A stretch of DNA of 36,186 nt from Saccharothrix coeruleofusca (GTDB lineage Bacteria; Actinomycetota; Actinomycetes; Mycobacteriales; Pseudonocardiaceae). Position numbers and translations under genes: made by a program. The notes under the pieces were generated by a model. It was not told where the DNA came from and ran no database searches. It saw only the letters and a program-made list of their open reading frames with translations. Location: positions 42,567 through 78,752 of the forward strand of contig NZ_BMRG01000009.1 in NCBI RefSeq assembly GCF_014648515.1, written 5' to 3'. Positions 24,080-30,465 of this stretch are shown one piece after another. Positions within the stretch are counted from its first letter, which is position 1. Each line of letters begins with the position of its first letter.

Positions 24080-24101
24080 GAACCGGGTGGTCAGGCGGGC
24101 A

Positions 24102-24794
24102 TCAGCCGCACGGGTTGCCGCTGGTGCTCACCCTCGCCTCGCCCATGATGAGGTCGAACAGGGGCGTGTCCCAGACCGCCGCCCTCCTCGTGATGCCGCT
24201 GGCCGTGGTGACGGTGTGGTTCAGCAGGAGCTTGCCCACGTTCAGGGGGATGGTGCGCGGGCCGGTCAGGTCCACCACCTCGGTCCCGTTGATCCTGAGG
24301 GTGGCCACGGTCGACCGGGCGGTGTAGGACGGGGTCAGCGCGCCGCCGCTGGCGACGCAGGTCGCCACCGCGTCCGCGTGGACCGCGCCGAACTCGACGA
24401 GGAGGTCGGGGCCGGTCAGGCGCATGGACGCCAGCCTCGCGGACGAGCTGGCCATGTCGCCCGCCGCGGGCGGGGTGCTGCCCAGCACGTCCGGGAGCTG
24501 GTCGGTGCGGACGTCGATGACGCTGCTGCGGAAGCGGTAGACGCCCAGGAAGCTGACGTCCTGGCGGTCCGAGGCCTCGAAGTCGTCGGCGCACGGGCTC
24601 GCCGCGGGGTTGGCCTGGGTCCAGACCTGATCCGCCAGGCGGAGGATGTTGGCCTGGCACACGAAGTTGCCCGCGCGGGGTAACCGCTCGGCGCTCGCGG
24701 CGCCGGGGGCGGTCAACGCCAGCACCGCGCACAGGGCCGGTGCGGACAGCGCGCGCCACCCTCGGCGGCGGGCTGATCGGGGTTGGTCGGTCAT
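24102..24794 (-). CDS. Secreted protein, choice-of-anchor P-like
   Basis: The 230-residue precursor starts at ATG 24794, with GAGGAG six bases upstream. The signal peptide has an Arg-rich n-region (SARRRGWR), a hydrophobic core and a cleavage after ASA (residue 35). The mature domain is beta-rich and ends VSTSGNPCG. The segment ARLASMRLTGPDLL, then AVHADAVATC, then ATLRINGTEV resembles the 'choice-of-anchor P' family of exported actinobacterial proteins, as I remember it. The expected C-terminal membrane anchor is not evident. Function is unknown. It is coupled to the upstream MFS exporter by an ATGA overlap and followed by a very strong hairpin, so exporter and exported protein form a two-gene unit. 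Confidence 0.8.
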   Translation of the reverse strand: MTDQPRSARRRGWRALSAPALCAVLALTAPGAASAERLPRAGNFVCQANILRLADQVWTQANPAASPCADDFEASDRQDVSFLGVYRFRSSVIDVRTDQLPDVLGSTPPAAGDMASSSARLASMRLTGPDLLVEFGAVHADAVATCVASGGALTPSYTARSTVATLRINGTEVVDLTGPRTIPLNVGKLLLNHTVTTASGITRRAAVWDTPLFDLIMGEARVSTSGNPCG

Positions 24795-26182
24795 GGTCTG
24801 CTCCTCGACTCCGGGGCACGGGGCCCTGTCGGGTGAATCGGGTGGGTGCGCGGGCGGCCGGGCCGCGCGGTGCGCAGCAGCGGCCACACCACCGCCGCGC
24901 CGGTGATGCCGACGGCGGCGCTGATCGCGTACAGCACGGGCAGGCCGTGGCGGGCGTAGACCGCGCCGAACAGGGCGATGCCCACGGCGGTGCCCAACTG
25001 GCGGCACGCCGCGTTGACGGCCGAGGCCATGCCCGCCCGGTCGCCGGGGACCGCGCCGATGGCGGTGGCCGCCAGCACGGGGCTCACCAGGCCGGTGCCC
25101 GTGCCCGTCACCGCCGTCCCGACCAGCACCGAGGGCCACGACGTGCCCGCGACCAGCATCACCAGCGCGCCCGCGGCGATCAGCAGCAGGCCCAGCGCGA
25201 TCGGCACGCGCGGCGGCGGGTGGTCGGGGGAGCGGCCCCTCAGCAGCGCCGAGATCATCGCGGTCACGCCCAGCGGGGCCAGCACCAGACCGGTCTGCAG
25301 CGCGGAGAGGCCGTCGTGGGTCTGCAACCGCAGTGAGACGTACAGCAGGTACGAGTAGGCGGACACGGTGAGCGCGACCGCCGCGACGCTCGCGCCGAGG
25401 AACGGCTTGCGGCGCAGCAGGGCGGGCTCCAGCACGGGGAACGCCCGACGCCGCTCGACGAGGGCGAACACGACCAGCGCGAGCAGGCACACCGCGAGCA
25501 GGACGAGGGCGGCGGTGGAGGTCCAGCCGACCGCGCCGCCCCGGATCAGCAGGTACACCAGCGCGCCCGCGCTCACCGCGAACGCGCCGGTGCCGAGCAG
25601 GTCCAGCCGCCGCCGGGGATCGCGGGCCGAGCGGGGGAACAGGCGCAGGGCGAGCACCAGGGCGGCGGCGCTGACCGGCACGTTGACCAGGAAGATCCAC
25701 CGCCAGCCCAGGTAGTGCGTGAGCACGCCGCCCACGACCGGTCCGGCGGCGGCCGCGGCGGCGCTCACGCCGCCCCACACGCCGAACGCGAAGCCCCGCG
25801 CCCGTCCCCGGTAGGTCTGGTCGAGCAGGGCGGGCGCGGTGGCGAACAGGCACGCCGCGGCCACGCCCTGCACGGCCCGCGCCGCGATCAGCGCCCCCGG
25901 CGCGGGCGACAGGCCGCAGGCCAGGGACGCCGCGCCGAACGCGGCCAGGCCGACCACGTAGGTCCGCCGCCTGCCGAACCGGTCGGCCGCCGAGCCCGCG
26001 CCCAGCAGGAGGGCGGCCAGCGCGAGCACGTAGACGTCGACGGTCCACTGCAGTTCGGTGAACCCGGCCCGCAGTTCGGCGGCCGCACTCGGCAGCGCGA
26101 CGTTCACCACGGTCACGTCGAGCAGCAGCATCGCCGCCCCCGCGCACAGCGGGACCAGCGGTTTCCACTCCGACATCGCCAC
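24791..26182 (-). CDS. DHA2-family MFS multidrug exporter
   Basis: The 463-residue protein has about fourteen hydrophobic segments, DVTVVNVALP in segment 1 (motif typical of DHA2 exporters), the GSAADRFGRRR loop and AGPVVGGVL in segment 5. GTG 26182 was chosen because GGAGG lies seven bases before it; the ATG six bases later would be 13 bases away. It is divergent from a MarR regulator, 75 bases apart, the classic layout for a MarR-repressed exporter. The downstream secreted-protein gene overlaps its stop. Likely function: proton-driven export of a hydrophobic drug or metabolite. Confidence 0.9.
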   Translation of the reverse strand: MAMSEWKPLVPLCAGAAMLLLDVTVVNVALPSAAAELRAGFTELQWTVDVYVLALAALLLGAGSAADRFGRRRTYVVGLAAFGAASLACGLSPAPGALIAARAVQGVAAACLFATAPALLDQTYRGRARGFAFGVWGGVSAAAAAAGPVVGGVLTHYLGWRWIFLVNVPVSAAALVLALRLFPRSARDPRRRLDLLGTGAFAVSAGALVYLLIRGGAVGWTSTAALVLLAVCLLALVVFALVERRRAFPVLEPALLRRKPFLGASVAAVALTVSAYSYLLYVSLRLQTHDGLSALQTGLVLAPLGVTAMISALLRGRSPDHPPPRVPIALGLLLIAAGALVMLVAGTSWPSVLVGTAVTGTGTGLVSPVLAATAIGAVPGDRAGMASAVNAACRQLGTAVGIALFGAVYARHGLPVLYAISAAVGITGAAVVWPLLRTARPGRPRTHPIHPTGPRAPESRSRP

Positions 26183-26215
26183 GGTCGCGCCTCCGGGGAT
26201 CGGCCACTGTTTCGT

Positions 26216-26241
26216 CAGTATCGCTGCACATCTCGCAGTAT
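26216..26241. promoter_or_regulatory. Divergent MFS/MarR promoter with 20-bp-spaced CAGTAT repeats
   Basis: CAGTAT occurs at 26216-26221 and again at 26236-26241, two helical turns apart, with CTGC-7-GCAG symmetry between them. The second copy runs into the upstream ATG of the MarR frame. This is a plausible binding region for the divergently encoded MarR protein, but the repeats are short. Confidence 0.3.
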
Positions 26242-26257
26242 GAGGGAAAATGGCCGG

Positions 26258-26797
26258 ATGGAGAACGTGATCGGACCAGATCGCCGCCGCGGCGGCGCGG
26301 ACGCCGAGGCGGACCTGTACGAGAGCGGCCCCCCGCTGCCCGAGGGCCTGACCCGGTGGTCGATGTACCTGATGTCCCGCCTCGCCCAGCGCGGCTGGGT
26401 GCTGCTGTCCCGCGAGCTCGCCGAGGCCGGGCTCACCCCGCGCTCGCACGCGCTGCTCGTCGTGGTCGGCGAGCGGCAACCCGTGTCGCAGCAGGTGGTC
26501 TCCGAGGTCCTGCGGGTCGACCGGACCACGTTGATGGGCATCGCCGACGCGGCCGAGGAGGCCGGGTTCATCACGCGGGAGCGGGATCGGGGCGACCGCC
26601 GCCGGTACGCGCTTCGGCTGACCGAAGCGGGCGAGCGGGTGTTGGCGCACGGTGACCGACTGGTGGCGCGGGCGCACGACCGGTTGTTCGCGGGGCTGGA
26701 CGCCGCACAACGGGCCGCGCTGCACGACCTGCTGACCAGTGCCGTCCCCGCGGCGGCCAGAGCGGACGTGCCGATTGCGAATGCTAATGATGGTTGA
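26258..26797 (+). CDS. MarR-family transcriptional regulator
   Basis: The 179-residue protein has the MarR winged helix: helix-turn-helix around PVSQQVVSEVLRVDRTTLMG and a wing at RERDRGDRRRYALRLTEAG. The start at ATG 26258 has GAGGGA about ten bases upstream; ATG 26240 is an in-frame alternative that lacks a ribosome site. It is divergent from the DHA2 exporter and probably represses it until a ligand binds. Its stop overlaps a palindrome (26794-26811) in front of the ABM gene, which it may also control. Confidence 0.9.
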   Translation: MENVIGPDRRRGGADAEADLYESGPPLPEGLTRWSMYLMSRLAQRGWVLLSRELAEAGLTPRSHALLVVVGERQPVSQQVVSEVLRVDRTTLMGIADAAEEAGFITRERDRGDRRRYALRLTEAGERVLAHGDRLVARAHDRLFAGLDAAQRAALHDLLTSAVPAAARADVPIANANDG

Positions 26798-26811
26798 CTA
26801 GTACCAGTAAT
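26794..26811. promoter_or_regulatory. Imperfect palindrome before the ABM-fold gene, candidate MarR site
   Basis: TTGACTAGT-ACCAGTAAT is an 18-base imperfect inverted repeat (6 of 9 positions match between arms), AT-rich against a GC-rich background. It starts inside the MarR stop codon. TTGACT could also serve as a -35 hexamer. Size and composition suit a MarR dimer. Confidence 0.3.
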
Positions 26812-26829
26812 CGTGGGACGGTCCCCGCC

Positions 26830-27156
26830 ATGACGGCGAGGGTGATGGTGACGGCGCTGGTGGCACCTGAGCACGCGGAGGACTTCGAACGCGCTTACGC
26901 GCAGGTGACCAGGCAGGTCGCGGGCGTGGACGGCCACCTGGGGGACGAACTGTTGCGCGACCACGAGCAGCCGGACCGCTACATCCTGCTGAGCTGGTGG
27001 GAGAGCGCGCAGCGGTTCCTCGACTGGGAGAACGCCCCGGTGCACCGGGAGACGACGACGCCCATGCGCCCGTACTGGCGGGTGCTGGAGCGGCGGGTCT
27101 ACGAGGTGGCCAGGGATGGCGACGAGGTCAGGGCCGCCGTCGGCGGGGGCTCGTGA
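26830..27156 (+). CDS. Antibiotic biosynthesis monooxygenase (ABM)-fold protein
   Basis: The 108-residue protein has the dimeric ferredoxin-like fold pattern of the ABM family: a first strand (VMVTALVAPEHAEDFERAY), a helix, and the strand RYILLSWWESAQRFLDW, which carries the conserved Trp and Ser residues. Members oxidise anthrones to anthraquinones in aromatic polyketide pathways without cofactors, but others are quinol monooxygenases or stress proteins. ATG 26830 is preferred, with GGACGG upstream. The frame is open back to a TTG at 26794 that overlaps the MarR stop. Location between two MarR genes and about 6 kb from a type II polyketide operon leaves both a tailoring role and a stress role open. 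Confidence 0.8.
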   Translation: MTARVMVTALVAPEHAEDFERAYAQVTRQVAGVDGHLGDELLRDHEQPDRYILLSWWESAQRFLDWENAPVHRETTTPMRPYWRVLERRVYEVARDGDEVRAAVGGGS

Positions 27157-27198
27157 CCGGCCGGGTCGGGCCCGCGACGACCCGGTTAGCCTGTTCGC

Positions 27199-27645
27199 AT
27201 GACCGGCGGAGCCTTCCCCGTGGCCGACGGCGGCCGCGTCGACCCGGTGGTGGAGACCGTCGGCCTGCTGCTGGAGCTGACCGAGCACCTCAAGGACCGG
27301 TTCGTGGCGGTCAGCGCCGAGATGGGCGTGTCGATGGCCCAGGCCCGCACCCTGCTGCGGATCGAGGGCTCGGCCTCCATGCGCGAGCTGGCCGCCCGGA
27401 CGCGCTACGACGCCTCGAACATGACCGGAATCGTGGAGGGCCTGCGCGCCAAGGGGTTGGTGGACCGGCGGACGCTGTCCGCGGACCGGCGGGTGCGGTT
27501 GGTCGTGCTCACCGAGGAGGGTGCCGCGCTCCAGGGGCGGCTGCGCGGCGCGCTGGCGCGCAACGTCCCCGCCGTGGGCGAGCTGTCCCCGGCCGACCGG
27601 GAGGCGCTGCGCGCCATCCTGCTCCGCGCGCTGCGCCGCAGCTGA
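27199..27645 (+). CDS. MarR-family transcriptional regulator
   Basis: The 148-residue protein is a typical MarR: helices LLLELTEHLKDRF and AQARTLLRIEG, a recognition region MRELAARTRYDASNMTGIV, and a wing RRTLSADRRVRLVVLTEEG. No ribosome site precedes ATG 27199, and a -10-like TAGCCT lies eight bases upstream, so the transcript may be leaderless. It is on the same strand as the ABM-fold gene, 42 bases after it, and 226 bases before the membrane protein gene. Its target is unknown; the palindrome at 27791-27806 is one possible site. Confidence 0.9.
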   Translation: MTGGAFPVADGGRVDPVVETVGLLLELTEHLKDRFVAVSAEMGVSMAQARTLLRIEGSASMRELAARTRYDASNMTGIVEGLRAKGLVDRRTLSADRRVRLVVLTEEGAALQGRLRGALARNVPAVGELSPADREALRAILLRALRRS

Positions 27646-27679
27646 CCGCGCCGCCGCGGTCCGTGCGCGTGCAACAGGT

Positions 27680-27704
27680 GTTCGGAGGAATTGTTCTCCG
27701 GAAC
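27680..27704. repeat. Imperfect inverted repeat after the second MarR gene
   Basis: GTTCGGAG (27680-27687) and CTCCGGAAC (27696-27704) form an inverted repeat with one bulged base around GAATTGTT. It is 35 bases after the MarR stop. It could be an operator or part of the terminator region. Confidence 0.3.
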
Positions 27705-27731
27705 TGAGAAATGAGCTGCGCTAAGTATTCA

Positions 27732-27753
27732 GCCGGACTCGGTCCGGCCTTTT
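27732..27753 (+). terminator. Canonical intrinsic terminator with T-tract
   Basis: GCCGGAC-TCG-GTCCGGC is a 7-bp GC-rich stem with a three-base loop, followed directly by CTTTT. It lies about 87 bases after the MarR stop at 27645. Factor-independent terminators with a T-tract are not common in such GC-rich genomes, so this one is a confident transcript end. Confidence 0.75.
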
Positions 27754-27790
27754 CGCATGCCCATCCGCGAATGTTTCGCATTTGTTTCAC

Positions 27791-27806
27791 CAACCCTTAG
27801 GGGTTG
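27791..27806. promoter_or_regulatory. 6-4-6 palindrome upstream of the membrane protein gene
   Basis: CAACCC-TTAG-GGGTTG is a perfect 6-4-6 inverted repeat 66 bases before the ATG at 27872. It lies after the terminator and so within the promoter region of the membrane protein/ferredoxin/reductase genes. The binding protein is unknown; the upstream MarR is a candidate. Confidence 0.35.
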
Positions 27807-27871
27807 TTTCCGGGGGGTCTCCGGGTAAGCGCCTGTTGTGTGCGCCGCGGAAGGTCGACAAGCTAACCCGC

Positions 27872-28597
27872 ATGAGTAATTTCTCCGCCAAGCAGGCCAA
27901 ATCCCTGCTGCTCTGGTTGCACGTGATCTCGTCGGTCGGGTGGATCGCGATGGCCGTGGTCCAGCTGACCCTGCTGACCAGCGTGCTGAACGGGCCGCCG
28001 GATGACCGGTTACTGCTGCTGGAGACGGCGTTGAAGTTGGAGGACGGCATCCTCGACCCGTTCGGGATCACCGCGGCCTACACCGGGGTCATGCTGTCCG
28101 CGCTCACGCCGTGGGGGTTCTTCCGGCACTGGTGGGTCACCGTGAAGTTCTGGCTCACCCTGATCGCGATCCTGCTGGGCAGCATCTTCCTCGGCCGCTG
28201 GCTGGAGGGCTCGATCGAAGCCCTGCGCGCGGGGCACGACTGGTCGCCCGCGCCGCTGTACCTGGGCACCGGGTGGACGCTGGGCACGCTGCTGCTCATG
28301 GTCTGGCTGTCCATCGCCAAGCCGTGGGGCAGGCGCGGCGCGCCCGAGACCAGGCAGGAGCGGGCCGCGGTCAAGCGGGTCGAGCAGAGCCAGGGCACCT
28401 GGCTGTTCGTGGCCGCGATGGCGATCCCGGTGGTGGAGTACCTCAGCGGGATGGACTACCCGCTGCTCACCTTCTGCACGGGCGTCGGTTTCAGCGTCTA
28501 CCGGTCGCGACGGCTGCGCCGGGTCCGGCGGGAGCTGGCCGCCGAGGCGGCGGGCCGCACCGCCCCGGTCGGCTCCGGCGCCGAGTCCGCGGGCTGA
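27872..28597 (+). CDS. Polytopic membrane protein (DUF2269-like), with TTA codon
   Basis: The 241-residue protein has about five or six membrane segments, beginning LLLWLHVISSVGWIAMAVV (13-31). The histidine-containing first segment resembles DUF2269/CopD-like integral membrane proteins, but the family call is tentative. ATG 27872 is chosen by where the membrane protein begins; the frame is open 30 codons upstream without coding character, and no ribosome site is well placed. Codon 47 is TTA (28010-28012), suggesting bldA dependence. It precedes the ferredoxin gene by 39 bases and probably shares its transcript. A role as a membrane partner of the ferredoxin/reductase pair is only positional inference. 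Confidence 0.75.
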   Translation: MSNFSAKQAKSLLLWLHVISSVGWIAMAVVQLTLLTSVLNGPPDDRLLLLETALKLEDGILDPFGITAAYTGVMLSALTPWGFFRHWWVTVKFWLTLIAILLGSIFLGRWLEGSIEALRAGHDWSPAPLYLGTGWTLGTLLLMVWLSIAKPWGRRGAPETRQERAAVKRVEQSQGTWLFVAAMAIPVVEYLSGMDYPLLTFCTGVGFSVYRSRRLRRVRRELAAEAAGRTAPVGSGAESAG

Positions 28598-28636
28598 CCG
28601 ACCGCCCACCCCCGACAAAGAGCCCAGGAGTCAGCG

Positions 28637-28885
28637 ATGACCTATGTCGTGACCAGCCCGTGCGTCGGCACGAAGGACAAGTCCTGCGTCGACGTGTGCC
28701 CGGTGGACTGCATCCACGACGGGGGCGAGCAGATGCTGATCGACCCCGTGGAGTGCATCGACTGCGGCGCGTGCGAGCCCGTGTGCCCGGTCGACGCCAT
28801 CTTCGCCGAGCAGGAGGTGCCCGCGGGCGAGCGCGGTGCGATCGAGGCGGCGCGCGCGTTCTTCGACGACGGGGGCACCCCGTGA
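28637..28885 (+). CDS. fdxA: 7Fe ferredoxin ([3Fe-4S][4Fe-4S])
   Basis: The 82-residue protein is a short seven-iron bacterial ferredoxin. Cys9, Cys17 and Cys50 are expected to hold the [3Fe-4S] cluster; Cys21, Cys40, Cys43 and Cys46 the [4Fe-4S] cluster (CIDCGACEPVC). Cys25 is the usual free cysteine. A good ribosome site (AGGAG) precedes the ATG. It is a cytoplasmic electron carrier for cytochromes P450 and similar oxygenases. Usual FdxA proteins are about 105 residues; this is shorter at the C-terminus. The reductase start overlaps its stop (GTGA), so carrier and reductase are made together. Confidence 0.95.
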   Translation: MTYVVTSPCVGTKDKSCVDVCPVDCIHDGGEQMLIDPVECIDCGACEPVCPVDAIFAEQEVPAGERGAIEAARAFFDDGGTP

Positions 28886-30198
28886 CCGGTGCGGCCAGGG
28901 TCCTCGTGGTGGGCGCGGGCCCGGCCGGGCTGTACGCGGCGACCGCCTTGGCGGCGGCCGAGGTCGAGGTGGACGTCGCCGAGCGGTTGCCGACCCCGTT
29001 CGGCCTGGTCAGATACGGGGTCGCACCGGACCATCCGAAGATCAAGTCGGTCGCGGGCGTGCTGTCCCGGCCGTTCTCCTCGCCCGGTGTGCGGTTCCTC
29101 GGCAACGTCGAGGTCGGCGTCGACCTGACCCCCGCGGACCTGGCCCGGCACTACGACGCCGTGGTGTACGCGACCGGGGCGCCGGTGGGCCGCATGGCCG
29201 GGATCGAGGGCGAGGACCTGCCCGGCAGCGCGCCCGCGGGCGACTTCGTGTCCTGGTACAGCGGCCACCCCGACGCGCCGGACCTGTCGCCGCTGCTCGC
29301 GTCGCGGCGGGTGGCCGTGATCGGCGCGGGCAACGTCGCGCTCGACGTGGTCCGGCTGCTGGTCAAGGACCCCGCGTCGCTGGCCGGGACGGACCTGCCC
29401 GACCACGTGCTCGCGGCGTTGCGCGCGAGCGCGGTCACCGACGTGCACCTGGTCGCCCGGCGTGGTCCCGCGCAGGTCAGGTTCACCCCCGCCGAGCTGC
29501 GCGAACTCGGCGAGCTGCCGGGGGTCGACGTGCTGGTGGCGGCCGAGGACGTGGCGGGCGCGCTGGCCGAGGCGGCGGACGGCTCCCGCGCCGACCGCGC
29601 GAACGTGGACATCCTGTGCGAGTGGGCGCGGCGGGCGCCGGGGGGGCGGGACCGCCGGGTGTGGCTGCGCTTCCGGCGCCGCCCGGTCCGACTGCTCGGC
29701 CCGGACCGGGTGTCCGGCCTGGTGGTGCGCGGTGAGCGGGAGGAGCTGCTGCCGGTGCAGGGCGTGCTGCACGCGGTCGGCTACGGCGCCGTCCCCCTGC
29801 CGGGGCTGCCGTTCGACCGGGACTCGGGCACCGTGCCGCACGTGGCGGGCCGCGTCGTGGACCCCGAGCGCGGCGTGCTGCCCGGCGTGTACGTCGCGGG
29901 CTGGCTCAAGCGGGGCGCCACCGGTGTCATCGGCACCAACAAGGCCGACGCGGGGGAAACCGCCGCGTCGCTGCTGGCCGACCTGCCCGGTCTGCGGCGG
30001 GCGCCCGACCGCGACCCCGGTTCGGTCACGGCGCTGCTGTCCCGGCGCGGGGTTCCCGTCGTGACCTGGGAGGGCTGGCGGCGCATCGAGCGGGAGGAGG
30101 AACGGCTCGGCGCGCGGCAGGGCCGCGCGGTGGCCAAGCTCGCCGACCTGCCCGCGATGCTGGCGCTGGCCACTCGCCCCGGTGGCCCGCGCGGGTGA
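28882..30198 (+). CDS. fprA: Ferredoxin-NADP+ reductase, adrenodoxin reductase type (FprA-like)
   Basis: The 438-residue flavoprotein matches the adrenodoxin-reductase family in length and motifs: the FAD site VVGAGPAGLYAA (9-20), the conserved PFGLVRYGVAPDHP (39-52), the NADP site VAVIGAGNVALDV (144-156), and the C-terminal GWLKRGATGVIGTNKADA. It moves electrons from NADPH to the adjacent ferredoxin. Mycobacterial FprA partners a 7Fe ferredoxin in the same way. The pair would serve a cytochrome P450 or oxygenase, none of which is in the window; the aromatic polyketide operon to the right may encode the client. Confidence 0.95.
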   Translation: MTGAARVLVVGAGPAGLYAATALAAAEVEVDVAERLPTPFGLVRYGVAPDHPKIKSVAGVLSRPFSSPGVRFLGNVEVGVDLTPADLARHYDAVVYATGAPVGRMAGIEGEDLPGSAPAGDFVSWYSGHPDAPDLSPLLASRRVAVIGAGNVALDVVRLLVKDPASLAGTDLPDHVLAALRASAVTDVHLVARRGPAQVRFTPAELRELGELPGVDVLVAAEDVAGALAEAADGSRADRANVDILCEWARRAPGGRDRRVWLRFRRRPVRLLGPDRVSGLVVRGEREELLPVQGVLHAVGYGAVPLPGLPFDRDSGTVPHVAGRVVDPERGVLPGVYVAGWLKRGATGVIGTNKADAGETAASLLADLPGLRRAPDRDPGSVTALLSRRGVPVVTWEGWRRIEREEERLGARQGRAVAKLADLPAMLALATRPGGPRG

Positions 30199-30465
30199 GC
30201 GGATCATTGTGTGAAATGCATTGACAACGCATTATCCGGGCCATCCGACCGGTGTCGCCGCTGTTGCGTCCGAACGGTCCAACCTGCTTGAAATGCGCCC
30301 CCGAATAAAACATGATGACCCGATCGCGAAGTGTTCCGCGCTGCGCCGGGGGGAGGAATGTTTCGCGGAGGATGATCTCGCGAGCCTGCGGCGCACCACG
30401 GTGATCGCGTTTCTGCTGACGCGCCCGGTGCGCCGTCCGTCGCCGAAGGCGTTTGGGGGTGTCCG

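Larger units (their letters stand above)
23669..24101. other. Intergenic region upstream of paoA, with possible coding remnant and strong hairpin
   Basis: These 433 bases lie between paoA (leftward) and the end of the choice-of-anchor-P-like gene. The left part should contain the paoA promoter; I see no clear -10/-35 or operator. The right part contains a plus-strand coding-like remnant and a 21-bp perfect hairpin, both listed separately. Confidence 0.5.
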
